Numbered from the stretch's first letter, positions 49,822 to 61,640 are shown. The stretch: 64,000 bases of DNA from Artemia franciscana (GCF_032884065.1 NC_088864.1:23146486-23210485), one strand, 5' to 3'. Made by a program: numbers and translations. The notes: generated from the letters alone by a model not told the origin.

Positions 49822-50232
49822 CTAAGAAATCACTTGAGTTGCATGAGATTTTGGTGGAAGATCTAGCTTGTTAAAACTAATAAATTGTGAAACGTTGAAA
49901 CCATAGAGATAGATACTACCCGCTACAACACACAAAATTAGTAAGTTTCTAAAAATTAATTTTGTATCATCTGGCACGAAAAAGCGAGTAATTATCCTAG
50001 TTATGTCATGGACCTCATGCGATATACAAACAAAAATAAATGTAGTTAAAACGACATTTGCAACTGGATATCCAGGTATGAGCACTAGCACACCGTTTTT
50101 ATCAGCAGCCAACCATATGTGATATTGTGCAGCGTAAAGTTCCAATGAAATGCTGCCAAACCATGCATAAAATCTGGAGTAATATCGACGCAGCATACCG
50201 AAACTGTTCCGGAGAAGAATAAAACTGATTAC
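49822..50232 (-). CDS. CASD1: CASD1-like sialate O-acetyltransferase, terminal exon
   Basis: The minus-strand exon opens after the acceptor CTTATTTTTAG and runs 136 codons to TAG. Residues include FILLRN, AWFGSISLELYAAQYHIWLA, ADKNGVLVLIPGYPV and TTFIFVCISHEVHDIT. These align, from memory, with the C-terminal end of vertebrate CASD1 (AWFGKISLELFICQYHIWLA, LVLIPGNP, TFIFVCVAHEI). CASD1 is a Golgi multi-pass protein that transfers acetyl groups to sialic acid; this part is the last section of its Cas1-type acyltransferase membrane domain. At least two hydrophobic segments are visible. A full protein is about 800 residues, so some 650 residues lie in upstream exons to the right, which I could not find; long introns or exons beyond the window are likely. 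The first ATG in the frame (50196) is internal and not the start. Confidence 0.9.
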   Translation of the reverse strand, partial: VISFILLRNSFGMLRRYYSRFYAWFGSISLELYAAQYHIWLAADKNGVLVLIPGYPVANVVLTTFIFVCISHEVHDITRIITRFFVPDDTKLIFRNLLILCVVAGSIYLYGFNVSQFISFNKLDLPPKSHATQVIS

Positions 50233-50479
50233 CTAAAAATAAGACAAGACATCACTCCATGATATTAGAATAGAGGAGATTATGACAGTTTGCAATAATC
50301 TACTTTGGGGGCAAATAATTTCCAAGACCACAATACGTTTGCATTAACAGAACTTGACAAATGAAAATATGGTGAAAACGGGTATTGTATTTTAAACAAA
50401 TCAGTTGGCTTTATTAGTGAAAAAAAAATTAATTCAGCAAAAAATTAAACCAAACATCAGAAAAGGAAAACAAAAAAAA

Positions 50480-50810
50480 CAAAACTCAAATCTTAATAAC
50501 TTCCAGTACCACCATGCAAAGAGCACGAAAACGTAGGATAGAATGACCAGACCAACTTTACAAGACTAAAAGACCAGACCAAACCAAATCAAAGACCAGA
50601 CTTATTACCAAACTCAAACTGTACCAGAAAAAAACTAACTTATCATTCTTTGGCGCATTTTCGAGCAATTTGCACTAGCTATTAAGAAATTTTATATTCC
50701 AGCTGTACCCGAAACAACCTAATTTATCATACTGTTATGCGTATTTGCGTTATTTGCATGGTGATATTGGAAGTTATTAAGATATGTTTTTTTATTGGTT
50801 GTGTTTTCTT
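50480..50810. repeat. Inverted repeat in the CASD1 upstream intron
   Basis: 'aaatcttaataacttccagtaccaccatgcaaa' (50489-50520) faces 'tttgcatggtgatattggaagttattaagatatg' (50753-50786). This may be a small foldback element. Confidence 0.65.
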
Positions 50811-50859
50811 TTGTTTATATGTTTTGTTTAGTTTTTCTAAAATTCTTTTCTTCGGTTAA

Positions 50860-51215
50860 TACGGCTTCCGGATGTGAAGTCAAAATATTCGGATTTCTTT
50901 ATTATTAAAAGTTTTAGAAAAAGGTTTTTTCTTAAAGAAAAAACCTTTAAGAAAAAAAAAATCAAACCATCTAAAAAAAATGAAAAGCTAAAACATAAGA
51001 GAGAGAAAAAACTAACAACTAAAAAATAAACAACTAAATATAGCTCACGTTTTACACACTTCCAGTACTGCATTTGCCGTGAACACTGACAAGAATTGTC
51101 ATTTTTTTAGATGGTTTGATTGAATTTTTTTTCTTAAGGTTTTTTTTTCTCTGAAAGGCTCCTGAACGTGGAGCCAAAATACTCGGATTTTTTATTGTTT
51201 AAAGTTTTATTGTTG
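50860..51215. repeat. Combined direct and inverted repeats
   Basis: 'gtcaaaatattcggatttctttattattaaaagttt' (50879) recurs as 'gccaaaatactcggattttttattgtttaaagttt' (51172). 'aaaatcaaaccatctaaaaaaaatg' (50959) faces 'attttttagatggtttgatt' (51102). The nested arrangement suggests a rearranged small transposon. Confidence 0.6.
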
Positions 51216-53771
51216 TTTTTTGCGTCAGCGCTAACACAATAGCTGTATATGGAGTAAGATGACGCACAAGAAATGGATGAAATGTTATAGGCGTAAAATT
51301 TTCAATGCCATCGTAAATAAAAAAAAAGAAGTAATTTTGAGCCATTTTAAGGCCTCGTTACTAAACAGAAAACGAAAAAACAGCATTTAAACGGTATGTT
51401 AGTTTAGACCACCTACACATGAATTATACAAAAAAAGATCAGGCACAAAATTTGCTAATTTTTACAAAATCGCATTAAGACAAGTTCGCGAATAATATCT
51501 AAATTCAAATGGAATGGAACGATCTTGTCCCATTGGAGTAAAAACAAGTAAATTATATACATCACATTTACCGATTAACAAAGAAAAAACTTCTTAAAAG
51601 CTTGTTATTTTAACCACAAAGCCAGGATAAAACACCCTTGATTAGTTAATGCCCACAAATTTCTTTCCTTGAAAATTTTCTTTACACTTGGAAAACCCAA
51701 AAATTTAAGTAATAACATCCTTTATGTTTGTACAGCTAACTAAAATCCACTGACAATCCTTTTAGACCAAAAGAAGGGTAAATCTATTCTAAATTTGAAG
51801 AGATTGTAGATACGACGAAGTGTTAATTCCTATTACTCATTAACCAGAAAAAAAAATACGAGAAATATACTTATCATTTCTTTTAATAAGTTTCACCACT
51901 GAATTAAGGAAAGAAAAGAAGATAAAAACAAATCTTGAAAATACAATGTAACTCAAGAAAATAATTTAAGTTTTGACAGTTTAAATAAAGCTGGTAAAAT
52001 TCGTCAGTCTTTCTGTAGATACATCTAATTAATATTTAGACAGATCCAAGCGTTCTTAATGTCATTATTGAAACGAGGGGACTCAAGCTCGAAGGGTACA
52101 TTTTGTCACTTATGTTGTTTTCATGGACTTATTTCTGGTGGAAGCTACCGTAGACTATTGAGAATCTAACACAACATAGTTTCAGAACAGTATAATTTTA
52201 AGACCTCTAAACCAATTTATTGAAATCTGGCACACTTACTTAGTTTTTACCCTGATTTTGAAAATCACCTCTTCGTTTAAATATTAGCGCATAATTTCCA
52301 AATTAATGCCTTAAAAGGAACTTTAAGTGTCTAAGTGTCTTTTAGTACCTTATAGTTTTCTTTTTTAACAAAATATTCTTCTTTAAGAATTTTTTGATTG
52401 ATTAGGTCAAGGATATTTAATCTAAAGCTCTGATCCTGTTTAAAACTATAGTGTGTAGGGATATAGTTGCGTTAAAGCTGGTAACTGTGAGTGAAATGAT
52501 TTTTCAAATTTGAGCATTTGTATGTTTTATTTCTTTTCTATACGAGTCTTCTGGCAAACTTTACTGCTAGTTTCAAAGCCCCCCCCCCCCCAAAAAAAAA
52601 TCAAAACTTATAGGGAAAAAAAAAAAAAAAAATTGCCGGGATATCAATCTTTAATATATCATCAATTAAATCAAAGATCCGTCAGAAATCGAAGCTGTTA
52701 AGTCAATTATTTAACTTCAAAACATGATTGCTTTTGAATACCTTGTCGATATTTAAAGACACAATACATATGTCCTTTTCAACTCATTGATTAGTTCTAA
52801 GGGCCTTTTGTTGGATGTGTCCTAGTTATGACAAATGCGGAAGCGAGGGGAGAAACCCCCCTCTTTGAAAGAGAGACACAGAAGATTTGATATTTCCAAG
52901 GCAACATCAAAGTTTCGAAATGACTTTTCATTGGGATAATGACAGTTCTGCTACAGACATGTCCACCATTCTAGCGATGGCGTCGGTTAGACCAGTCATG
53001 CTTATGGTGTTCTGAAGGGACTCTTTTGTTGATATTCAGCTGTAAGTAAAATTGGGTAATAGGGCGTTCATTATTCCAACTCCGAAAACCAATTCTTTCA
53101 GTTCCAACTAATTCTATAGTCAATCGAAAGGACACCAATTTGGATGGACAGAAATTATACTATTTTCTTTCAGATACTGGCTCCGGGCAAACTGATTGCG
53201 TTTATTCAATTTTAAAAACTGTTTTTCTGGCTGATTTCGGATTGATAGCATAGTTAGTAAAAATACGAAGTTTTATAACCTTATTTTAGAGGAGAATACA
53301 CCCAATTGTCATTGTAAGTGTCCTAGACTTGTGACAGTCTACTCTTATTAGTGTTTCTAGATATAAGATTAGCCAGTAGAATATGAATATCAACAAAGTG
53401 AGCATCACAAAAGCCAATTTTTCGTGGACTTAAACTACTGCAAATCGCAACAGATCGACAAACTATACTCTAATTTCTTCTTAAATTTCTCTTATACCCT
53501 CTTAACTTCTCCTTAAAACCTTCTAAACTTCCTGCGCGTGCAGGGTCAAATTTACACTAACTATGCAACATGAGCAATAAGGGTGTGACAGCTCCCTTTT
53601 TATAGCGAACAAATTTGAGAGTAAAATAGTTTATAACATTTACAAGCTAAGATGGGAGAAGTGAAGACATTCCCTAAGAGGAACTTGACTGAATATGAAT
53701 TTTCGGCCAAGTGAATCTGAATGCTTTAACTGGTGTAGATATTTGAGGTCTAGAATTAGTGCAGATTATTC
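51216..53771. other. No gene recognised
   Basis: AT-rich, presumably intronic or intergenic around CASD1. A C/A homopolymer stretch lies at 52579-52633. No additional CASD1 exon was recognised. Confidence 0.5.
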
Positions 53772-54330
53772 TTCACTTACCTAGGTGGAATTATTAGTAA
53801 AGACGGTGGGTGTAGTGAAGATGTTAAAAGTAGAGTAGCCAAGGCCCAATTCGTTTTTTCACAGTTGAAGAAAGATTGGAAAAATAGGAAGATAATTCTG
53901 CAAACCAAAATTAGAATATTGGAAGCTAGAGTGATGACAGAGGTCAGAGATGGTTCTGAACCATGGGCGCTCCGAAAAACGGAAGAAGATTTTCTAGATG
54001 TTTTCCAGAGAGATTGCCGACGGATTCGGGTACCCAACTGACTGACCGCATTTCAAACAACAGGCTGTACGAAAAGTGTGGTTCAAAAGAGAGAAAGATT
54101 GAGATGGTTAAGGTACGTTCTGCGGAGGAAGGATGCCAACCGTCAAGGGCTAAATGGAAAGCCGGTCGTCTTCGGCTGGGATGATTCAAAGATTCAAAGG
54201 GTGGGGGGATCCTTTCAGGATGTAAGAAGGGAGGCTTTGAATAGATTGAGATGAAGGAGGAGCGTGCGTAGCTGTGTTGGCCTCAGGTGGCTTGATGGTG
54301 TGGTGTGAGTAGTTAGTAGTAGTAGTAGCA
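53772..54330 (+). mobile_element. LINE 3' fragment
   Basis: The plus strand encodes FTYLGGIISKDGGCSEDVKS, then QLKKDWKNRKIILQTKIRIL and WALRKTEEDFLDVFQRDC. After a break it continues LTDRISNNRLYEKCG and PSRAKWKAGRLRLG. This is the end of a non-LTR retrotransposon RT and C-terminal region, terminating in an (AGT)n tail at 54306-54330. It belongs to the same family as 2590-3235. It carries a stop near LTDR and a shift in the ERLRW region, so it is inactive and 5'-truncated. Confidence 0.85.
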
Positions 54331-54445
54331 AATATCTCCTTGATTCGTTTAAGATGTCAAGACAGATGTCTGAACTCTTTTATACAGAATTATCTAAGCT
54401 TTCTTGTATTTCAGTTGAAAGTCAGCTAATGCCGAAAATTCAAAT

Positions 54446-54449
<4 letters not shown>

Positions 54450-54500
<51 letters not shown>
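54450..54500. repeat. (TA)n tract at Helitron boundary
   Basis: Pure TA run running into the 5' end of Helitron 1. Confidence 0.9.
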
Positions 54501-54507
<7 letters not shown>

Positions 54508-54528
54508 GTTGTCTGTGTGTGTATCGAG

Positions 54529-54578
54529 TGACGTCATGTTTGTGTGTCGACTGACGTCATGTTTGTCGACTGACGTCA
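54529..54578. promoter_or_regulatory. Three TGACGTCA palindromes in Helitron 1 head
   Basis: Perfect CRE-type octamers at 54529-54536, 54552-54559 and 54571-54578, spaced 19-23 bp apart. Function is unknown; TGACGTCA is the consensus for CREB/ATF-type bZIP factors. Confidence 0.5.
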
Positions 54579-54654
54579 TTATAAGGATTGAGCTGTATGC
54601 GTCATGAAGTTGTTTGTCGACTGACGTGTTTGTCAGCTTTTGAAATTACATACC

Positions 54655-55050
54655 GGGACACCGGGACACAAATGACGACCGAGACACAGGGAATATAAAT
54701 GACGACCGGGAACCTCAAAGGGAAATTACAGACTGGGACTTCCGGGCACAAATCACGACCGGGACACAGGGAATATAAATGACGACCGGGACATATGGAC
54801 ACAACTACAATGGGGACGCCGGGGGCACAGGCGGGATATATAAATGACGACCAGGACACAGGGATTTGCTCGAATAGAAATTACAGACCGGGACACAAAT
54901 GACGACCGGGACACCGGGACACAGGGAATATAAATGACGACCGGGACACTAAAAGAGAAATTACAAACTGGGATACCGGGACACAAATGACGACCGGGAT
55001 ACAGGGAATATAAATGACGACCGGGACACAGGGACACATCATTAGAATAA
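54655..55050. repeat. Minisatellite within Helitron 1
   Basis: Imperfect repeats of 'atgacgaccgggacacaggga' with 'atataa' spacers. Minus-strand frames rich in PVVIYIPC are products of this repeat. Confidence 0.8.
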
Positions 55051-55330
55051 TGAGGTATAGATCTGAATACGGATTGTTTTTCCCATGGACAATTATATGT
55101 TGCATGTTCAAGAGTCAGTAAACCTGACAATCTATATGCACAGACAATGGGACAGCGAAGAATGTTGTATATTCGCATGTTTTACGTAGTTAAAAACATA
55201 TATATATATCTATCTCCATTCACAGGTGGGACACAGGGACACAACTACAATGGCGCGTAACTAATATGGCGCGTAACTACTTACGCGCGCGGGGGGGCTT
55301 AGGGGGCGCGAAGCACCCCACCAACTAGGT

Positions 55331-55364
55331 GTTGGGGTGGCGCGAAGCGCCACCCCAACAGCTA

Positions 55365-55365
<1 letters not shown>
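55331..55365 (+). mobile_element. Helitron 1 3' hairpin and CTAG end
   Basis: GTTGGGGTGGCGC - GAA - GCGCCACCCCAAC, then AG CTAG. Confidence 0.85.

Positions 55366-55420
<55 letters not shown>
55366..55420. repeat. (TA)n tract between Helitrons
   Basis: Separates the 3' end of Helitron 1 from the 5' TC of Helitron 2. TA tracts look like the shared insertion target. Confidence 0.9.
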
Positions 55421-55422
<2 letters not shown>

Positions 55423-55475
55423 TTCTATATATATAAAAATAAGTTGTCTGTCTGTGGATGGATGGATGGATGTGT

Positions 55476-56317
55476 CAGGTGACGTCACCTGAAAAAACTG
55501 GATTAGGTGACGTCAAAACTGAAAAAACTAAAAAAAGGCAAAAACTACAAAAAAAAACTAAAAACTAATAAAAAAAATAAAAAAGCTAAAAAACTAAAAA
55601 AACTATAAAGGTAAAAACCAATAAAAAACTAAAAAAAAACTGAAAAAACTAAAAAAAGGCAAAAACTACAAAAAAAAACTAAAAACTAATAAAAAAAGTA
55701 AAAAAGCTAAAAAACTAAAAAAACTAAAAAAACTAAAAAAAGGTAAAAAACTAAAAAAAATAAAAAATAAAAAAAAACTAAAAAAAAGGAAAAAACTGAA
55801 AAATAAGCTAAAATAAAGGTAAAAACCAATAAAAAACTAAAAAAAAAGGAAAAAACTAATAAATGACGACACTCAAAGAGAAAGCGACCAGGACAAAAGG
55901 AATGTTCGATTAGCAATCAACAAAGCACCGGGACACAGGGAGTATAAATGACGACCAGGACATAAGTAAAAAAAAAAAAACTATCTATATATATAAAAAC
56001 TAAAAAAAATAAAAAATAAAAAAAAACTAAAAAAAAGGAAAAAACTGAAAAATAAGCTAAAATAAAGGTAAAAACCAATAAAAAACTAAAAAAAAAGGAA
56101 AAAACTAATAAATGACGACACTCAAAGAGAAAGCGACCAGGACAAAAGGAATGTTCGATTAGCAATCAACAAAGCACCGGGACACAGGGAGTATAAATGA
56201 CGACCAGGACATAAGTAAAAAAAAAAACTATCTATATACATAAAAATAAGTTGTTTGTGGATCTGTGGATCGTGGATCAGGTGACGTCACCTGAAAAAAC
56301 TGGATCAGGTGACGTCA
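55476..56317. promoter_or_regulatory. TGACGTCA octamers in Helitron 2 heads
   Basis: CAGGTGACGTCACCTG, a perfect 16-bp palindrome, occurs at 55476-55491 and 56278-56293. Further TGACGTCA octamers lie at 55508-55515 and 56310-56317. Each pair sits 30-80 bp inside a Helitron 5' tip. Confidence 0.5.
55740..56237. repeat. ~249-bp tandem duplication inside Helitron 2
   Basis: The landmark 'aatgttcgattagcaatcaa' is at 55901 and 56150, offset 249, with nearly identical flanks. Each unit ends in an 'actatctatata' Helitron tip. The duplicate frames on the minus strand reflect this. Confidence 0.85.
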
Positions 56318-57106
56318 AAACTGAAAAAACTAAAAAAAGGCAAAAACTACAAAAAAAACTAAAAACTAATAAAAAAAATAAAAAAGCTAAAAAACTAAAA
56401 AAACTAAAAAAAGGCAAAAACTACAAAAAAAACTAAAAACTAATAAAAAAGCTAAAAAACTAAAAAAACTAAAAAAAAGGCAAAAACTACAAAAAAACTA
56501 AAAACTAATAAAAAAAATAAAAAAGCTAAAAAACTAAAAAAAGGTAAAAAACTAAAAAATAAATAACGACCGGGACACAGGGACACAACTACAACGGGGA
56601 CACCGGGGGAAACAGGGGGATATAAATGACGACCGGGACAAAAAAACTAAAAAGAAATAAAAACTAAAAACTAATAAAAAAAACTAAAAAATCTAAAAAT
56701 CTAAATAAGCTAAAAAAGAAAAAAAAGGAAAAAAATAAAGGAGAAAAACAAAACTAAAAAACGAATGTATATACAGACCGGGACACCGGGATACAAATGA
56801 TGACCGGGACCCGGGACACAGGGAATATAAATGACGACCGGGACACAGGGACACAACTACAACGGGGACACCGGGGGAAACAGGGGGATAACCTGACAAT
56901 CTATTTATATGCAAAGACAATGGGACAGCAAAGAATGTTGTATATTCGCAAGTTTTACGTAGTTAAAACCATATATATATATATATCTATATTCACAGGT
57001 GGGACATAGGGACACAACTACAATGGCGCGTAACTATTATGGCGCGTAACGACTTACGCGCGCGGGGGGGCTTGGGGGGGGCGCGAAGCGCCCCCACCAA
57101 CTAGGT

Positions 57107-57141
57107 GTTGGGGTGGCGCGAAGCGCCACCCCAACAGCTAG
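57107..57141 (+). mobile_element. Helitron 2 3' hairpin and CTAG end
   Basis: Same hairpin and CTAG as Helitron 1. Followed by TATATATATA. Confidence 0.85.
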
Positions 57142-57154
57142 TATATATATATAT

Positions 57155-60140
57155 AAACCAAATTTTTATATATCATTCAAACATTCAAAAAAAAACATTT
57201 AAAAAAACATTCAAAAAAGACATTACAAAAACCATGAGGTACAAAAGGAAGAATCATAGTTCTTGGAGTGAAACTTGTTACAGCGTAATGACTACTCCTT
57301 AAAGTGGTAATATCTTCAAAAATCCCGTTTTTGTTCCTCATCCCTAAAATGTTTAGATAAAGAGCTGAAAGTACTTATATAAAAACTTTAAATAAAAATG
57401 TCAAAATATTGAGCATCAAATACATAAAATTAGCGTCACTGAATGGCATTTAGGATCATCGATTGTATGCGCTTCTTGGGAGTCAAATCTAAATCAACTG
57501 GATCACTTTGAGTCAGGATAAAACACTGTGGACAGGGAGAAGATTTGGCCTCGTATAGGAGAAAAAATAGCTAACATTGTTAGCTATTGTTATGCCGGCA
57601 AACCAGGCATAAGAGGGTACTAACATTCCTCATGTTGAAACGTGAGAGGGCCGTAAGCAAGTGATACCAATTATAGCAAGCGGAGAAAGCCAACACTAGG
57701 ATATATATGTGAGAGCCAAAGACCCAAATAAGCAGAGGGATACTTCGAATAGAAAAGTATTGCCAAATTCTAAAACCCGTTTCTATCATTGTTTAAAACT
57801 ATGTGCCGCCATTTCCCGATACCAATTTTAGCCATGAACGAAGTAGCCAGACTCTTGTCTCGAATGCAACTGTGTCTTGGATGTGACTGTTTACCCTACT
57901 TATATAAAAGTAATATAAACACAAGACTATAACAATGATCCACTAGTCAAATTCAGCAGACAAAGGAGGGAGGTTTGAAACAAAGAGTTCATGAAAGCGT
58001 TAACTTATGAATCGAAAAGAGGTAAATTTCTCTTTAAGTTTGGTTCTTGGGAACTAACACGCAAAGGACTTTCATTTAAATAAAAGAAGATTGACATTTT
58101 TCCTTCCAGAGCCAACATAGGCGTTCCGACTCCTCTTTGCAGAGATGAGCAAACGTCGTGTTTCCTAGAAGATCATATAGAGAGAAAAGCCTGATTATTT
58201 TTCATGCTAAACCCTCGGGGAAAATCATTCTGTTCCAATTTGCCCAAAGGTGGTTTCAACAAGAACGTGTTTATATGCTAATCTCTGTCATGTAATAAGA
58301 AACAAAAGAAATATGGATACACGAACTTCAGGAAGCTTTGGCAGTATTAGATAAGGAAAAGCGGAAATAAAACCTTGCAAGAGTTATGGGCAAACAAGAT
58401 CATCTAAAGACAGAAGCTGATGTTAAGAAATAAATCTAATCAGAAACTAGGACACATCAAAAGATGAGCCAAAAAATTAGTTTGTCCTACAGGAGTGGGT
58501 TGGAAAGTCGTAAAATGCTCAGGAACTTGAGTTTTAAGTGTTATAACAGGGCTAAGTACACTTTTTGAACAGAAAATTTAAGTTACTTAATTCCACAAAA
58601 TTAGTCATTCAACATAAAAATAATAATAAAAGTGACTCAAATCAAGTACTATTATTCTTCAGCTTACCAATCTTCTGAAACAAAAAACAAGTAGATAACA
58701 CATGTATTTGTCCTTCAACGGACAACACAAGAAAAACTAGCACTTCTTTTGCAGAAAGTTTCAAAGAACGAAAGGACAACAAACACGGGTTTTTATATTC
58801 AAAAATAAGAGATGTTTACACAGTGCCGTAACAACCGGAAAAATGTTCACAGTATTCTTTTGCTAGGTCAATACTAGTAAACATAATTACGATCATAATA
58901 AACAAGCTCAAAATCTAATTCTGTGACCTTTTACACGGTACATCGTGTCTCAGACAGACAGTCTGAAATTAAAGTGTTTCCAGCTTCCGTCTAGGATTGC
59001 AAAAGCACATGGCACTTTTTTGGTTATCTCAAAAAAAAAAAAAAAAAAAAACACCGACGTGCAGGATGTAGGAGCTGGTTTGGATCTGGACTTTTCCAAG
59101 ACAAAGATATTCACAATACGTTCTTTATCTTGGCTTGATAACCATAGACAGTAAAAAATAATATTCAACATAATTAACCACCTCTCCAAATAAATATCTT
59201 AGGTAAGTTAGCTTGTCAGTCATCAAAAAAATTATTAATAAGAATCTACAACTATATAATCGAACCCATATATGTGTTGGTACTTTAATTTCCGAAACTC
59301 ACTGTAGCATATATATTCCTACCCACGTTTTATCGGTAAAGTTTCCCCAAAATACATTTCTCTAAATTACTTGAAAATTTTAATTGAGAACAGCGAAAAA
59401 TAAATTAATGATACATACTATATATATTTAACAGAGGCTCAATAGTATATATTAAAAAATATAGTGTTTTTTTGTTAAGAAAAGGTACAATTATGAAGAA
59501 AAACTACTTTTTGACATGAAGATTATTTCTAACACTTTTTCCAATTTGCAGAATGCATTAGGGATAGATGAATATGAACAAGTACCCTATTTTAGAGAAA
59601 AAAGGCAGAGGTACAACGGAATGGACTCCAAAGCAAGCTATGTTCTATCTATTGATTATATTAAAGCTAAGCATTCAAAACAGATCTCTGACGAAGATCC
59701 ATTTTACTTTTGCAAAACTTTCTACTTAAAAGAAAAAGAAAAAAGAAGAAAAAACACAAACAGAAGAGTTGCTATCCTAGTGATATACTGTGATGTTTAC
59801 TTAGTTTTAAATCACAAACGAAATGATTAAGAATTAACACCAGCTTAGCTTGAGTAGGCAAATTCTGCTTCTATCAAAGCCTAACATCGAGTTAAATCTC
59901 GTTCTGCACCATTAGAAGATGACAAAGGTGCTTAGAGAAACCTTGAGAAAGAGTAAGGCTATTCAAAATTACTTAAGCCTCATCCTCAACCTACTCCATA
60001 ATCTTTATGCATTTAAACCTATTCTTCTTCTTCTCATGGATAGGAAGTTTAAGGTATTTCTCAAAGTTTGGGTTTGATACGTTTGCATAAGATACATTAT
60101 ACACTCAGCTGTTCACCTGTCGATAGACCCAAATAGTTCA
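57155..60140. other. No gene recognised
   Basis: AT-rich. Includes an A-run at 59031-59051. The frame at 59516-59830 (104 codons) follows a splice-acceptor-like 'ttttccaatttgcag' but has no recognisable domain. The hydrophobic minus frame at 57580-57789 is also unidentified. Confidence 0.45.
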
Positions 60141-61640
60141 ATTAAATAAAAAAAACAAGTTTTTTTTTTAATGAAAGTAAGGAGCAACATTAAAACTTAA
60201 AACGAACAGAAATTGCTCCGTATATGAAAGGGGCTTTTCCTCCTCAACGCCCCGCTCTTTACGCTAAAGCTTGACTCTTTCTCTTAACTCTATTTTTAAA
60301 ACAGTAAGAAACTTTAGCGTAAAGAGCGGGGCGTTGAGGAGGAAAAGCTCCTTTCATATACAGAGTAATTTCTGTTCGTTTTAAGTTTTAATGTTGCTCC
60401 TTACTTTCATTTAAAAAAAAAATTTTTTATTTAATTTCTGGACGTTTTTGAATTAATGCATGTTTTGATCTTGGCTCTCCGCACATAAATAATTAAAACA
60501 AAATTCACATATTAATTCATTGCAATTAATAGGAAGATTTTGAGAAAAAGGAACGAGGGAGGAGGCCTAGTTGCCCTCCAATTTTTTGATTACTTAAAAA
60601 GCAACTAGAACTTTTAATTTTTTACAAACGTTTTCATTGGTAAAAAAAATATACGTAACTTATGAATTAATTTACGTAACGAGCTTCTATATTCGTATGT
60701 TTTTATTGCGTGTATGAGGGGGTTCAACTCTCGTCAATACCTCACTCTTTACCCTAAGGCTTAAATTTTGTCCCAATTCCTTAAGAATGACCTCTGAATC
60801 ACAAAGGTAGTAGAATAAATAGTTGAAATTACTAAAAATACTTTAGCGTAAAGAATGAGGCAAGAATGAGGAGATAAACCCCTCATAAGCGTAACAATTA
60901 TTGTTCGTTTTAAGTTTTAATGCTGCTCCTCACTTTCAGTAGAAAAACTTTTCATATTTATTTTCTCATTGTTTTTTTTTCTTCAAATAATGCCAGAAAA
61001 CCCCGCGCCCTCTTAATTGAAATTCTTTTTTCCCATGACAAATTTCCCCATGGAAATATCCTCCCACGTAACCCTCCTCCCCTCAAACCTCCCTCTAAAC
61101 AAAAAAAAAGTTCCCCTGAAAACGTCTGTACATTTCCCAGTAACCATTGCTATATGTAAACACAGGTCAAAGTTTGTAACTTGCAGCCCCTCCCACGGGG
61201 ACTGCGGGGTAGTAAGTCGTACCTAAAGACATAGTTATTAGGGTTTTCGACTGTGGTGAATAAAATGGTTATCTCAGAATTTTGATCCGGTGACTTTTGG
61301 GAAAAAATGAGCGTGGGAGGGGGCCTAGGTGCCCTCCAATTTTTTTGGTCACTTATAAGGGAACTAGAACTTTTAATTTGAGATGAGCCAACTTTAAAAT
61401 GAGCCCTCTCGCGACATTCTAGGACCACTCAGTCGATACGATCACCCCTGGAAAAAAAACAAAAAACAGACAAATAAACACGCATCCGTGATCTACTTCT
61501 GGCAAAAAATGCGAAATCCCACATTTTTGTAGATAGGAGCTTGAAACTTCTATAAGAAGATTCTCTGATACGCTGAATCTGATGGTGTTATTTTCGTTAA
61601 GATTGTATGACTTTTAGGGGATGTTTTCCCCTATTTTCTG
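60141..61640 (+). repeat. Repeat-1 copy E, forward
   Basis: Starts with a 295-bp foldback (60141-60435). It then follows copy A's order: 'aattaatgcatgttttgatcttggctctccgcacata', 'ggcctagttgccctccaattttttg', 'ccccatggaaatatcctccca', 'ggtcaaagtttgtaacttgcagcccctccc', 'gataggagcttgaaacttct' and 'ggggatgttttcccctattttctga'. It stops there and meets copy F head-on. Confidence 0.85.

Larger units (their letters stand above)
54490..55365 (+). mobile_element. Non-autonomous Helitron 1
   Basis: The 5' region reads 'tatataaaaataagttgtctgtg'. The 3' end has a 13-bp-stem hairpin (55331-55359) followed by CAG and CTAG (55362-55365) before T, the canonical Helitron terminus. The interior carries a 27-28 bp minisatellite ('gacgaccgggacacagggaatataaat' type) and three TGACGTCA octamers. 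No Rep/helicase coding. The exact 5' base is hidden in the TA tract. Confidence 0.8.
55424..57141 (+). mobile_element. Non-autonomous Helitron 2
   Basis: The 5' end is TCTATATATATAAAAATAAG at 55424. The 3' hairpin (57107-57135) and CTAG (57138-57141) are identical in form to Helitron 1. The last ~250 bp (from 'acctgacaatctat') match 55118-55365 closely. The interior is A-rich ('aaaactaaaaaaggcaaaaactac' units). Additional 5'-tip copies lie at 55984 (truncated) and 56231, so this is either a nested or an internally duplicated element. No transposase. Confidence 0.8.

Noticed and set aside
54602-56920. Minus-strand frames rich in PVVIYIPC or FFLVF
   Set aside because: Products of the Helitron minisatellite and A-rich repeats; duplicated frames follow the 249-bp duplication.
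57580-57789. Hydrophobic minus-strand frame as an upstream CASD1 exon
   Set aside because: It does not resemble any part of CASD1 that I can recall, and lacks a good acceptor.
59516-59830. 104-codon frame after a 'ttttccaatttgcag' acceptor-like site
   Set aside because: No recognisable domain, basic low-complexity end, no partner exon; could be real but is not supported.
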